Shown piece after piece: positions 1 through 8,354 of a DNA stretch of 64,000 bases. The notes below the pieces were generated by a model. It was given only the letters and a program-made list of their open reading frames with translations. It was not told the origin of the DNA and made no database searches. Origin of the DNA: Planktotalea arctica (GTDB lineage Bacteria > Pseudomonadota > Alphaproteobacteria > Rhodobacterales > Rhodobacteraceae); the NCBI RefSeq assembly GCF_002105285.1, contig NZ_MUHR01000001.1:434001-498000 (forward strand). The letters are read 5' to 3'. A program made the translations under genes and the position numbers. How positions within the stretch are numbered: the first letter of the stretch is position 1; each line of letters begins with the position of its first letter.

Positions 1-333
1 GCAGCGGGGTTCACCAGTTTCGTCAGCCATGCAGGGGGGCCGCCCTCGGCGATCTATTTGCTCTCGCTCGGGCTAAGCAAGACGCAGTATCAGGCCAACA
101 CGGTCCTTGTGTTCTGGATCGTCAACCTGCTCAAAGCGGCGGCCTACGCCTTTCTGGGTATTTTCACGCTCGATCTATTGGAACTTAATCTTGTCCTTGC
201 CCCCTTTGCCTTGCTGGGCGCGTGGATCGGGGTGAAAGCGCATTGTATGGTGCCCGAGCGCGTGTTCTTCGCCATCACCTATGTTTTGTTGAGCGTGACG
301 GGCACCAAATTGATTTACGACGCAGTGAGTTAG
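1..333 (+). CDS. TSUP (TauE/SafE) family permease, C-terminal part, 5' end outside window
   Basis: The open frame enters from the left edge in frame 1 and stops at TAG 331-333, giving about 110 residues. It is hydrophobic and opens with a G-F-T-S-F-V-S-H-A-G-G-P-P segment. That matches the repeated HxGGPP-like loop of sulfite exporter TauE/SafE (TSUP) permeases, which move small organic or sulfur anions across the inner membrane. Two to three membrane segments follow. The substrate cannot be told from this fragment. Its stop overlaps by 4 nt the stop of the convergent gene on the minus strand. Confidence 0.8.
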   Translation, partial: AAGFTSFVSHAGGPPSAIYLLSLGLSKTQYQANTVLVFWIVNLLKAAAYAFLGIFTLDLLELNLVLAPFALLGAWIGVKAHCMVPERVFFAITYVLLSVTGTKLIYDAVS

Positions 334-647
334 GCGTCGTTGCCTTTGGCTGGCAGCACCTCTGCCAAGGTTTCGAAATTCTGCCCGGAGGCGACGAGGC
401 AGGTCTGCCCGTTCGCCATGGTCACCGTGATCGTCCATGTGCCCGTTTCGCCGGCGGCGAATATTTCGACCACCGAATTATTTGCACCAAGGCCGATCGA
501 CTGGCGCGCTTCGCCGTATTTTTCGGCAAGGCGTTCCACCACCACGTCGCGAGGTGCGCAGTTGCGCGCGTTTTGCGCAAAGCCCGTGGTGGCAGCAAGG
601 GCGAGAATGCCAAATCCCATTGCACCGATCATCATCCGCTTGTTCAT
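330..647 (-). CDS. Small secreted/periplasmic protein of unknown function
   Basis: This encodes 105 residues with a clear N-terminal signal peptide: MNKRMM, a hydrophobic stretch, then likely cleavage after GFA about 24 residues in. The mature part is about 80 residues with just two cysteines (N-C-A-P near the start and Q-T-C-L near the end), which could form one disulfide. The start is supported by AAGGA 8 nt upstream of the ATG. I do not recognise a named family. It resembles short conserved periplasmic proteins of Rhodobacterales, but that is an impression only. It is convergent with the TSUP gene. Confidence 0.7.
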   Translation of the reverse strand: MNKRMMIGAMGFGILALAATTGFAQNARNCAPRDVVVERLAEKYGEARQSIGLGANNSVVEIFAAGETGTWTITVTMANGQTCLVASGQNFETLAEVLPAKGNDA

Positions 648-951
648 AGGGTCATTCCTTCACATAACAGCGCGCTCTGGCCTGTCCGGCTTTGCCGGCA
701 TCACGCGCCTTCAGGTTCCTTTGCTCGGACGGTGCTTTTCCCGATGAGCAGGCGGCCTGCCGCTCGTCCCTCCCGTGGTGTCCGATGACGCAGACCTTGC
801 AGCGCGAGCGGTAACTATAGGGTTAACCCCGCGCGCGTTGCGCGGCGGTGAATCGGATTTTAGCGATATTTGCTGCATCGCGGCATTTTACGCTTGAACA
901 AAATGGCAATAAATGCCCATCTGCGCGCAACTTTATTACAAGGAGACGCTC
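648..951. other. Intergenic region upstream of mcl2
   Basis: This is 304 nt without a convincing gene, between two divergently transcribed genes, so it should hold both promoters. A short hairpin CCGGC-TTT-GCCGG lies at 686-698 with no T-tract. The last 100 nt before mcl2 become AT-richer. Two overlapping short ORFs here have no ribosome site or family resemblance and I leave them out. I could not pick a convincing -35/-10 pair. Confidence 0.4.
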
Positions 952-1809
952 ATGGACATGCGCCAACGCCCCTACCGCTCGGTTCTTTATATTCCTGGTT
1001 CCAAACCGCGTGCGCTGGACAAGGCGCGTTCCTTGCCTGTGGATGCGATCATCTTCGATCTCGAAGATGCGGTGTCGCTTGAGGAAAAAGAGACGGCGCG
1101 CGACACCTTGAAGGCGGCGCTGGCGCAGGGTGGCTATGGCGCACGTTTCAAGATCGTGCGTATCAACGGGCTCGACACGAAATGGGGCGTGGCGGACGCG
1201 CAAGCGGTCATAAAAATGGATGCGGACGCTGTTTTATTGCCCAAGGTCGCAAGCCCCGCCGATCTTGACGCATTGGCAGCGATCACTGGTGATCTACCAA
1301 TTTGGGCGATGATGGAAAGCCCGCGCGGCATGCTGAACGCGGCAGACATTGCCGCGCATCCCAAACTCGCGGGCATGGTCATGGGCACCAATGATCTAGC
1401 CAAGGAATTGCAAAGCCGCTTTCGCGCAGATCGCTTGCCGATGCTGACGTCGCTGCAGCTATGCCTGCTTGCCGCCAAAGCCGAAGGGCTGATCATTGTC
1501 GATGGCGTTTACAATGCCTTCAAGGACAACGAGGGCCTGAAGTTCGAATGCGCGCAAGGCCGCGATATGGGTTTCGACGGCAAAACCCTGATCCATCCTG
1601 CGCAAATCGAGGTGGCCAATACGGCCTTCGCGCCCAGCACTGAGGAAGTCGATCTCGCCAAGCGCCAGATCGCGGCCTTCGAGGAGGCGGAAGCAGGTGG
1701 TCAGGGCGTCGCGGTCGTGGACGGGCGCATCGTTGAAAATCTTCACGTTGCCACCGCACGTGAAACTCTGGCAAAAGCGACAGCAATAGACGCCCTTGCT
1801 GCGGAGTAA
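952..1809 (+). CDS. mcl2: CitE-like (3S)-malyl-CoA thioesterase / malyl-CoA lyase family
   Basis: This 285-residue protein belongs to the HpcH/HpaI aldolase-citrate lyase beta family. The first ATG of the open frame is at 913, but AAGGAG at 940-945 points to ATG 952, giving MDMRQRPYRSVLYIPGSK. Family landmarks are FDLEDAV (residues 35-41, metal/substrate site), a MMESPRG segment and GTNDLAKEL. In Rhodobacter sphaeroides the paralogue lying next to mch is Mcl2, a (3S)-malyl-CoA thioesterase releasing malate and CoA, while the lyase Mcl1 is encoded elsewhere. The same neighbourhood here (NnrU-like, DUF1737, mch, sdh) supports Mcl2. The lyase alternative cannot be excluded by eye. It leads a run of closely packed genes. 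Confidence 0.85.
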   Translation: MDMRQRPYRSVLYIPGSKPRALDKARSLPVDAIIFDLEDAVSLEEKETARDTLKAALAQGGYGARFKIVRINGLDTKWGVADAQAVIKMDADAVLLPKVASPADLDALAAITGDLPIWAMMESPRGMLNAADIAAHPKLAGMVMGTNDLAKELQSRFRADRLPMLTSLQLCLLAAKAEGLIIVDGVYNAFKDNEGLKFECAQGRDMGFDGKTLIHPAQIEVANTAFAPSTEEVDLAKRQIAAFEEAEAGGQGVAVVDGRIVENLHVATARETLAKATAIDALAAE

Positions 1810-1815
1810 ACAGCC

Positions 1816-2361
1816 ATGACCCTACTGATCGCCGGACTTATCCTTTGGACCGTCACCCATTATTTCAAGCGCCTGATGCCTGCGCAGCGTGCCGCGATGG
1901 GTGCTAAGGGGCGAGGGCCGATTGCGATTTTGATTGTGGTGAGCCTGTTGATGATGATCTTCGGTTATCGCTGGGCAGAGTTCATCAGTGTTTGGTCGCC
2001 CCCGTCCTTTTTTACCCATATCAACAACCTGCTGATGTTAATTGCGTTCTTTGTCTTTGGAATGAGCGCCACGACGGGCCGTCTACGCGGCAAAATGCGC
2101 CATCCGATGCTTTTGGCCGTTAAAATCTGGGCCGTGGCGCATTTGCTGGTAAATGGCGATCTAGCCTCAATCATCCTGTTCGGTGGCATGCTCGCTTGGG
2201 CGGTCGGTTCGGTCATTCTGATCAACCGCTCTGAAGAGTGGAACCGTCCGGCACCCGGTGACGCCAAGAAGGACAAATTGCTTGTTATTATCACGCTGGT
2301 TACTTTCACGATTACCGCGCTGATCCACTACGCTTTGGGCGTTTCGCCCTTTGGAGGATAA
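1816..2361 (+). CDS. NnrU family membrane protein
   Basis: This is a 181-residue integral membrane protein with about five hydrophobic segments: an N-terminal helix, one near residues 35-52, one near 68-80, and two more toward the C-terminus. The T-H-Y-F-K-R-L motif near residue 15 and K-I-W-A-V-A-H-L-L-V-N-G in the middle are typical of NnrU proteins. These were first noted in nitrite/nitric oxide gene clusters, but their biochemical role is unknown. It begins 6 nt after the mcl2 stop and ends 3 nt before the next start, so it is almost certainly co-transcribed with the ethylmalonyl-CoA genes. A link to that pathway is contextual only. Confidence 0.8.
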   Translation: MTLLIAGLILWTVTHYFKRLMPAQRAAMGAKGRGPIAILIVVSLLMMIFGYRWAEFISVWSPPSFFTHINNLLMLIAFFVFGMSATTGRLRGKMRHPMLLAVKIWAVAHLLVNGDLASIILFGGMLAWAVGSVILINRSEEWNRPAPGDAKKDKLLVIITLVTFTITALIHYALGVSPFGG

Positions 2362-2364
2362 CCC

Positions 2365-2571
2365 ATGAGCAAGATTTACCGCTTCCTTAGCGAAGATGAT
2401 ACATCCGCCTTTTGCCATAAGGTGTCCGATGCCTTGGCAAAGGGTTGGGAGCTTTACGGCTCGCCCACGCAAACGTTTGATCCTGTCAAAGGGATCATGC
2501 GGTGCGGGCAATCGGTGGTGAAAGACGTGGATGCAGACTACACGCCTGATATGAAACTGGGGGCGCAGTAA
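2365..2571 (+). CDS. DUF1737 small protein
   Basis: This is a 68-residue soluble protein. The K-G-W-E-L-Y-G-S-P segment in its middle is the signature I associate with DUF1737 domains, small proteins of unknown function. It has no signal peptide or membrane segment. Its stop TAA shares one base with the start of mch (TAATG), so translation is probably coupled to mch. Its place between nnrU-like and mch recalls the order in Rhodobacter sphaeroides. Confidence 0.75.
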   Translation: MSKIYRFLSEDDTSAFCHKVSDALAKGWELYGSPTQTFDPVKGIMRCGQSVVKDVDADYTPDMKLGAQ

Positions 2572-3602
2572 TGCTCAAGACCAACGCGGGCCGCTTCTTC
2601 GAGGACTACAGCATTGGCGATGTGATCCATCATGCGGTGCCGCGCACGGTATCGGGCGGTGAACGCGCGCTTTATCATGCGCTGTATCCTGCGCGCCATG
2701 CTTTGTATTCCTCGGACGAGTTTGCCCGAGCGTCTGGTCTGCCTGAATCGCCAATAGATGATCTGGCGGCGTTCCATGTGGTTTTTGGCAAATCCGTGCC
2801 TGACATATCGCTCAATGCGGTTGCGAACCTCGGCTATGGCGAAGGACGCTGGCTCAAGCCTGTCTATGCAGGGGATACGCTGCGCTCGCGCTCTGAAGTG
2901 ATTGGTCTCAAGCAAAATTCCAATGGCAAGACCGGCGTGGTCTATGTGCGCACGTCAGGACTGAACCAGCGCGATGAAGTTGTGATGGAGTTCGTGCGCT
3001 GGGTCATGGTGCGCAAACGTGATGTTGATGCGCCCGCGCCCGAGACGGTTGTTCCAGAGCTAAAAAACGTGCTCGAAATTGGCGATTTGACCATTCCCGA
3101 AGGTCTGGATTTCAGCAATTACGACACCACGCAATCGGGCGAGTCGCATCGCTGGAGCGATTATGCGATTGGCGAGACGATTGATCATGTGGACGGTGTG
3201 ACGATCGAAGAAGCCGAACACATGATGGCCACGCGCCTGTGGCAGAATACGGCTAAGGTCCACTTCGATGCGACCCACCGCGATGACGGGCAGCGCTTGA
3301 TTTACGGCGGGCACATCATCTCGATGGCGCGTGCGCTCTCGTTCAACGGGCTTGCCAATGCGCAGATGATCGTCGGCCTCAACGGCGGCGCGCATGCCAA
3401 TCCGTGCTTTAGTGGGGATACGGTGCGCGCGTGGTCCGAAGTGCTGGACAAGGCCGACACAGATGCGCCCGGCATAGGCGCGATCCGTTTGCGGCTGGTG
3501 GCCTACAAGGGCGATGCCGCCTTCGAGACCAAGGGCGAGAATGGCAAATATTTGCCGCAGGTTCTGCTCGATCTCGATTACTGGGCTTTGATGCCGAAAT
3601 GA
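2571..3602 (+). CDS. mch: Mesaconyl-CoA hydratase (beta-methylmalyl-CoA dehydratase)
   Basis: This 343-residue protein is built from two MaoC-like hotdog halves, beginning near Y-S-I-G-D-V at residue 14 and Y-A-I-G-E-T near residue 199. Mesaconyl-CoA hydratase interconverts mesaconyl-C1-CoA and beta-methylmalyl-CoA in the ethylmalonyl-CoA pathway. Its double-hotdog length of about 340 residues matches well. The second half carries H-F-D-A-T-H and L-I-Y-G-G-H-I, family-typical around the active site. It sits in an operon-like run with mcl2. Its stop overlaps the start of the metallopeptidase gene as ATGA. Confidence 0.93.
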   Translation: MLKTNAGRFFEDYSIGDVIHHAVPRTVSGGERALYHALYPARHALYSSDEFARASGLPESPIDDLAAFHVVFGKSVPDISLNAVANLGYGEGRWLKPVYAGDTLRSRSEVIGLKQNSNGKTGVVYVRTSGLNQRDEVVMEFVRWVMVRKRDVDAPAPETVVPELKNVLEIGDLTIPEGLDFSNYDTTQSGESHRWSDYAIGETIDHVDGVTIEEAEHMMATRLWQNTAKVHFDATHRDDGQRLIYGGHIISMARALSFNGLANAQMIVGLNGGAHANPCFSGDTVRAWSEVLDKADTDAPGIGAIRLRLVAYKGDAAFETKGENGKYLPQVLLDLDYWALMPK

Positions 3603-4285
3603 TGCACGCGGCGGGAGTCGCCTTGGCACTTTTTCCTGTTCCGGCTTTCACTGAAAACAACCTATTGGCGATTTTTTATCACGAGCTTGGCCATGCAGTG
3701 ATCGATCAGATGCAAGTGCCGATCTTTGGGCAGGAAGAGGATGCGGCAGATACTTTGTCGATCCTGTTGATCGACGCGCTTTATGATAACGAGAGTGCAG
3801 AGGCGATGGCCTACGACAGCGCTGCGCTGTTTTGGGCTGAATCGCAAAGCACGCCTGCCTTTTGGGACACGCATGGGCCAGACGCGCAGCGGTTTTATAA
3901 GACGGTCTGTCTGTTTTACGGTGCGAACCCCGACGCGCGCGAAGCCTTTGCGCAAGAGTTGGACCTGCCCGTCGAGCGCGCAGAGACGTGCGAGGATGAA
4001 TATGCGCTGGCAGTGGATAGCTGGAACGCAGTCTTGGACGAGATGAGTGAAAATGCCGGATTTAGCGGTGCATTGATCTTGCGCGCTCAGGGCGCGATGC
4101 CGGTGATCGCGCGCGAGATCACAGCGCTCAATATCGAGTTCAAATGGCCACGCGATATTGTGGTCAAGGTGATGCCCTGCGATGAAGCCAACGCGTTTTA
4201 TGATCTTGAGGCGCAAAGCATTACGATGTGCAATGAGTTGACGGGATGGCTGTCTGGCATTGCTGAAGCGGAGGGCTGGAATTAG
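3599..4285 (+). CDS. DUF4344-type putative metallopeptidase, exported
   Basis: The product is 228 residues from ATG 3599, which overlaps the mch stop (ATGA); the very next codon is also ATG, so 3602 is possible. The N-terminus, M-M-H-A-A-G-V followed by a hydrophobic stretch, could be a short signal peptide. A zinc-protease motif H-E-L-G-H appears near residue 30. It is followed by Q-E-E-D-A-A-D-T, the usual place of the third ligand. Four cysteines in the C-terminal half suggest disulfides and a periplasmic location. This fits the DUF4344 putative metallopeptidase family. Substrates are unknown. It may be the last gene of the mcl2-mch transcript. Confidence 0.75.
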   Translation: MMHAAGVALALFPVPAFTENNLLAIFYHELGHAVIDQMQVPIFGQEEDAADTLSILLIDALYDNESAEAMAYDSAALFWAESQSTPAFWDTHGPDAQRFYKTVCLFYGANPDAREAFAQELDLPVERAETCEDEYALAVDSWNAVLDEMSENAGFSGALILRAQGAMPVIAREITALNIEFKWPRDIVVKVMPCDEANAFYDLEAQSITMCNELTGWLSGIAEAEGWN

Positions 4286-4527
4286 ACGTGTGATCACAAG
4301 CGTCGGCGTGCGACTCTGCGCTTGCGCGAAACGCCCTTTTGGCCTCGCCGTTGAGGGGGGCTTTATAACGAATTCCATTTTGTGATCACGCGCCGCATAT
4401 GTGTGATCACATACCTTGCAAAACTTTGCCCCTTGCGCCAAAAAACCGCGCCTGTGGGAGGCCCCATCAGGTGACAGCCAAGATTTTTGCGTTAGAACAA
4501 AGCCAAGTGAACCGAAAGGAACTGCAT
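4286..4527 (+). promoter_or_regulatory. sdh upstream region with three TGTGATCACA palindromes and TTGC half-sites
   Basis: This 242-nt leader before sdhC contains the perfect palindrome TGTGATCACA at 4289-4298 and 4402-4411. A one-mismatch copy, TGTGATCACG, lies at 4381-4390. The last two are 21 bp apart centre to centre, about two helical turns. Immediately after them lie three direct TTGC elements at 4416, 4426 and 4433. I infer an operator region for sdhCDAB. I cannot name the regulator. The half-sites abut without the 6-bp spacer of CRP/FNR sites. Confidence 0.55.
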
Positions 4528-4911
4528 ATGGCTGATGTGAACAGGGGCAATCGCCCGCTCTCGCCGCATCTATCGATCTACCGGCCCCAACTGACCTCCA
4601 TGACTTCGATCCTGACGCGCATCACCGGCAATGCCATGCTGGTCGCGGCATTGCTGATTGTGTGGTGGTTTCTGGCTGCTGCAACTTCAGAGAGCTATTT
4701 TGCTGTCGCCAACGGATTCCTAACCAGCTGGTTCGGTGATCTGATCCTGTTCCTGTCGCTTTGGGGAATGTGGTATCACACGCTTGCAGGTGTGCGTCAC
4801 CTGATCTGGGACAATGCCATCGGGCTTGATCTCGATACGGCTTACAAGTTGGGCTATGCCGTCATCGGTGGCTCGGTCTTGCTGACGCTCATCACCGTCA
4901 TCATCATTTAA
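4528..4911 (+). CDS. sdhC: Succinate dehydrogenase cytochrome b556 subunit
   Basis: This 127-residue membrane anchor of complex II helps bind heme b and ubiquinone. An upstream ATG exists in frame, but AAAGGA at 4515-4520 and the conserved N-terminus (R-P-L-S-P-H-L-S-I-Y, residues 9-18) fix the start at 4528. There are three transmembrane helices. The H84-x3-G-x-R-H91 motif is the SdhC signature, and its first histidine is the heme ligand by family. It is the first gene of the sdh operon; sdhD follows after 13 nt. Confidence 0.95.
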   Translation: MADVNRGNRPLSPHLSIYRPQLTSMTSILTRITGNAMLVAALLIVWWFLAAATSESYFAVANGFLTSWFGDLILFLSLWGMWYHTLAGVRHLIWDNAIGLDLDTAYKLGYAVIGGSVLLTLITVIII

Positions 4912-4924
4912 GGGAGCGCGAAAC

Positions 4925-5296
4925 ATGGCATTTTTAACGGACCGCAAACGCGCAACCGGAATGGGCAGCGCAAAAAGTGGCACCCATCACTTCTGGTCGA
5001 TGAAAGTCAGCTCGGTTGCGCTGCTGTTCCTCGTACCAGTCTTCATCTTTACGTTTGGTGGTATTCTCGGGTCTACATACGCCGAGGTCACAGAATATTT
5101 CGCGCGGCCCTTCCCCGCGATCGTGGCGGCGCTTACGCTGCTTGTAGGCTTCAAACACTTCAACGATGGCGCACAAGTGCTGATCGAGGATTACGTGCAT
5201 GGCCTTATGCAGAAAGTCCTGATCATTCTTCTTACATGCCTCAGCTACGGCGCAGCGGCGGTCGGCGTTTTCGCCATCGCCAAGTTGGCCCTATAA
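4925..5296 (+). CDS. sdhD: Succinate dehydrogenase hydrophobic membrane anchor subunit
   Basis: This 123-residue protein has three membrane helices and lies between sdhC and sdhA. The segment [13 protein letters not shown] near the middle resembles the heme/quinone-side motif of SdhD proteins. The N-terminal [11 protein letters not shown] is typical of alphaproteobacterial SdhD. A GGGAGCG ribosome site precedes the start. Confidence 0.93.
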   Translation: MAFLTDRKRATGMGSAKSGTHHFWSMKVSSVALLFLVPVFIFTFGGILGSTYAEVTEYFARPFPAIVAALTLLVGFKHFNDGAQVLIEDYVHGLMQKVLIILLTCLSYGAAAVGVFAIAKLAL

Positions 5297-5313
5297 TTTT
5301 TCGGAGCGTCCCA

Positions 5314-7119
5314 ATGGCAGCTTATGAATATGAAACCCACGACTATGATGTTGTGGTGGTTGGCGCTGGCGGCGCTGGTTTGCGTGCAACGCTCGGCATG
5401 GCTGAACAAGGCCTGCGCACAGCGTGTATCACCAAGGTTTTCCCAACCCGTTCGCACACAGTTGCGGCGCAGGGCGGCATCGCGGCGTCCCTGAGCAACA
5501 TGGGCCCCGATAACTGGCAGTGGCATATGTATGACACGGTCAAAGGCTCTGACTGGCTCGGTGACACAGACGCGATGGAATATCTTGCGCGTGAAGCCCC
5601 CAAAGCGGTTTACGAGCTAGAGCATTACGGCGTGCCATTCTCGCGCACTGAAGAGGGCAAGATTTATCAACGCCCATTTGGCGGTCATACTACAGAATTT
5701 GGCGAAGGCCCCGCTGTTCAGCGCACATGCGCCGCGGCAGACCGCACGGGTCACGCGATCCTGCACACGCTTTATGGTCAGTCCCTCAAGAATAACGCGG
5801 AATTCTACATCGAATACTTCGCAATTGATTTGATCATGTCCGATGATGGCGTCTGCCAAGGCGTTGTTTGCTGGAAACTCGACGATGGCACGATGCACGT
5901 CTTTAACGCCAAGACCGTTGTTCTGGCGACAGGCGGCTACGGACGCGCCTATTTCTCGGCTACCTCTGCGCACACTTGCACAGGGGATGGCGGCGGCATG
6001 GTCGCGCGGCAAGGCCTTGCGCTTCAGGATATGGAGTTCGTGCAATTTCACCCGACTGGCATCTACGGCTCAGGCTGCCTGATTACCGAGGGCGCGCGCG
6101 GGGAGGGTGGTTATCTCACCAACTCCGAGGGCGAGCGTTTCATGGAGCGTTATGCGCCCAATTACAAAGACCTCGCGCCGCGCGACTATGTCTCGCGTTG
6201 CATGACGATGGAAATCCGCGAAGGTCGCGGTGTTGGGGCGGGGGCGGATCACATTCACCTCAACCTCTCGCACCTGCCTGCCGAAGCCTTGGCGGAACGT
6301 CTTCCGGGTATCTCGGAAAGCGCAAAAGTCTTTGCCGGGGTGAACGTCAACAAAGAGCCAATTCCGGTTCTGCCGACGGTCCACTATAATATGGGCGGTA
6401 TTCCAACGAACTACTTCGGTGAAGTTCTAAACCCCACCGCGAAAGACCCGAACGCGGTTGTTCCGGGCCTTATGGCCGTCGGCGAAGCCGGCTGTGCTTC
6501 GGTTCACGGCGCGAACCGTCTTGGTTCCAACTCGCTCATCGACCTTGTGGTCTTTGGCCGCGCCGCCGCGATCCGCGCAGGCAAGATCGTTGATCCCGAG
6601 GCTGCGAATGGATCCTTGAACCAATCCTCTGTTGATGCGGCCTTTGATCGCTTCGACGGGTTGCGTTATGCGGACGGCGGCACGACCACCGCCGAATTGC
6701 GCCTTGAAATGCAGAAAACCATGCAGGCCGACGCAGCTGTGTTCCGCACCGACAAAACCCTCAAAGAGGGCGTCGAGAAAATGACGAATGTTGCGGGCAA
6801 AGTTGCTGATCTGAAAGTCACGGATCGCTCACTTGTGTGGAACTCTGATCTGATGGAAACGCTGGAGTTGACGAACTTGATGCCGAATGCTTTGGCAACA
6901 ATCGTTGGCGCTGAAGCGCGCAAGGAATCCCGCGGCGCGCACGCCCATGAGGATTACGCCGCGCGCGACGATGAAAATTGGCGCGTGCACACGATCTCCC
7001 GCGTGGATGGCAACAAGGTCGCGCTGAGCCATCGCCCCGTCGTGACCGACCCGCTGACGACAGAGGCGGATGGCGGCATCAACCTCGACAAGATTGCTCC
7101 GAAAGAGCGGACATTCTAA
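5314..7119 (+). CDS. sdhA: Succinate dehydrogenase flavoprotein subunit
   Basis: This is the 601-residue catalytic subunit oxidising succinate to fumarate with covalent FAD. The frame is open further upstream into sdhD, but GGAG at 5303-5306 and the N-terminus before the Rossmann motif (V-V-V-G-A-G-G-A-G, residues 14-22) select ATG 5314. [10 protein letters not shown] (47-56) contains H48, the histidyl-FAD position by family. H-P-T-G-I-Y-G-S-G and E-G-A-R-G-E-G-G follow for substrate binding. Length is normal. The stop overlaps the start of the small lipoprotein gene by one base. Confidence 0.97.
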   Translation: MAAYEYETHDYDVVVVGAGGAGLRATLGMAEQGLRTACITKVFPTRSHTVAAQGGIAASLSNMGPDNWQWHMYDTVKGSDWLGDTDAMEYLAREAPKAVYELEHYGVPFSRTEEGKIYQRPFGGHTTEFGEGPAVQRTCAAADRTGHAILHTLYGQSLKNNAEFYIEYFAIDLIMSDDGVCQGVVCWKLDDGTMHVFNAKTVVLATGGYGRAYFSATSAHTCTGDGGGMVARQGLALQDMEFVQFHPTGIYGSGCLITEGARGEGGYLTNSEGERFMERYAPNYKDLAPRDYVSRCMTMEIREGRGVGAGADHIHLNLSHLPAEALAERLPGISESAKVFAGVNVNKEPIPVLPTVHYNMGGIPTNYFGEVLNPTAKDPNAVVPGLMAVGEAGCASVHGANRLGSNSLIDLVVFGRAAAIRAGKIVDPEAANGSLNQSSVDAAFDRFDGLRYADGGTTTAELRLEMQKTMQADAAVFRTDKTLKEGVEKMTNVAGKVADLKVTDRSLVWNSDLMETLELTNLMPNALATIVGAEARKESRGAHAHEDYAARDDENWRVHTISRVDGNKVALSHRPVVTDPLTTEADGGINLDKIAPKERTF

Positions 7120-7433
7120 TGCGTTTGATGGCTTTGCCTTTGATCCTTGCCCTTGGGGGATGCGCTGTCGCAAGTGATACCGCAGACACAGTTGCGCGCA
7201 AAAGCGCCAAGGGCGTGGTCAATGGTGTTGTGGCGCAGCAATTCCCTGGCGTGAACGCCGCGCCGATCACCGATTGTGTGATCGACAACGCGACCCGCTT
7301 CGAGATTTTTGACATCGCCAAAGCCGGCGCGACGGGTGTAACCCAGAGCACTGTCGAGGCCGTAACGACTATTGCGCAGCGCCCTGAAACGGTAAACTGC
7401 ATTTCAAAAAACGGCCTCGGCCTGTTTCTATAA
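7119..7433 (+). CDS. Small lipoprotein inside the sdh operon
   Basis: This 104-residue protein starts at ATG 7119, sharing one base with the sdhA stop (TAATG). The N-terminus [15 protein letters not shown] is a lipoprotein signal with lipobox L-G-G-C, so the mature protein should be lipid-anchored at C15 in the periplasm. Two further cysteines (T-D-C-V and V-N-C-I) could form a disulfide. It is not a known subunit of complex II. I recall small ORFs between sdhA and sdhB in other Rhodobacterales, but not a function. sdhB begins 12 nt later. Confidence 0.8.
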   Translation: MRLMALPLILALGGCAVASDTADTVARKSAKGVVNGVVAQQFPGVNAAPITDCVIDNATRFEIFDIAKAGATGVTQSTVEAVTTIAQRPETVNCISKNGLGLFL

Positions 7434-7445
7434 AGGAGTGAGAGC

Positions 7446-8225
7446 ATGGTACAACTGACCCTCCCCAAGAATTCGCGCATGACGACTGGCAAGACATGGC
7501 CAAAGCCGAGCGGCGCGAACAATATCCGCAAATTCCAGATTTATCGCTGGAACCCGGATGACGGGAAAAACCCGTCAATCGACACCTATTGGGTCGATAT
7601 GGACAATTGTGGTCCGATGGTTTTGGACGCGCTGATCAAGATCAAGAATGAGATTGATCCGACGCTGACCTTCCGACGCTCGTGCCGTGAAGGTATTTGC
7701 GGCTCCTGTGCGATGAATATTGACGGCATCAACACGCTAGCCTGCATCTATGGCATGGACGAGGTCAAAGGCGACGTTAAGATTTATCCGCTGCCGCATA
7801 TGCCCGTAATCAAAGATTTGATCCCCGACCTGACACATTTCTACGCGCAGCACGCGTCGATCATGCCGTGGCTTGAGACGAAGACGAACCGCCCTGCGAA
7901 AGAGTGGAAGCAGTCCATCGGTGATCGCAAGAAACTCGATGGTCTCTATGAGTGCGTTATGTGCGCGTGTTGTTCCACGTCCTGCCCGAGCTATTGGTGG
8001 AACGGCGATCGCTATCTTGGACCTGCAGCGCTTTTGCACGCGTATCGCTGGATTATCGATAGCCGTGATGAGGCGACAGGCGAGCGTTTGGACGAGTTGG
8101 AAGACCCCTTCAAGCTCTACCGTTGCCACACGATTATGAACTGCGCGAAAACCTGCCCCAAAGGTCTTAACCCGGCGCTGGCCATCGCAGAAATCAAGAA
8201 AATGATGGTTGAACGCACGGTTTAA
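7446..8225 (+). CDS. sdhB: Succinate dehydrogenase iron-sulfur subunit
   Basis: This 259-residue electron-transfer subunit of complex II carries all three cluster motifs. The [2Fe-2S] set is C80, C85, C88 and C100. The second set is [12 protein letters not shown]. The third is [19 protein letters not shown] lies 9 nt before the ATG. It is the last gene of the sdh operon, followed by a strong terminator. Confidence 0.97.
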   Translation: MVQLTLPKNSRMTTGKTWPKPSGANNIRKFQIYRWNPDDGKNPSIDTYWVDMDNCGPMVLDALIKIKNEIDPTLTFRRSCREGICGSCAMNIDGINTLACIYGMDEVKGDVKIYPLPHMPVIKDLIPDLTHFYAQHASIMPWLETKTNRPAKEWKQSIGDRKKLDGLYECVMCACCSTSCPSYWWNGDRYLGPAALLHAYRWIIDSRDEATGERLDELEDPFKLYRCHTIMNCAKTCPKGLNPALAIAEIKKMMVERTV

Positions 8226-8251
8226 GCGCGTCCGACCTTCGAGGTAAATCT

Positions 8252-8288
8252 AACCCCGTTGCATCTGTTGCAGCGGGGTTTCTTTTTA
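8252..8288 (+). terminator. Rho-independent terminator after sdhB
   Basis: A 12-bp stem (AACCCCGTTGCA paired with TGCAGCGGGGTT, one G-T pair) with loop TCTGT is followed by TCTTTTT. It lies 26 nt after the sdhB stop. Confidence 0.92.
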
Positions 8289-8354
8289 GGATGAATGGGA
8301 ATTGTGCAAAGCGCGTTTCAAAGCGATAGTTGCGCTAACCAACAAGGATTGCCA

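Noticed and set aside
4289-4411. TGTGATCACA as CRP or FNR sites
   Set aside because: The half-sites abut with no spacer, while CRP needs six bases between TGTGA and TCACA and FNR uses TTGAT-N4-ATCAA.
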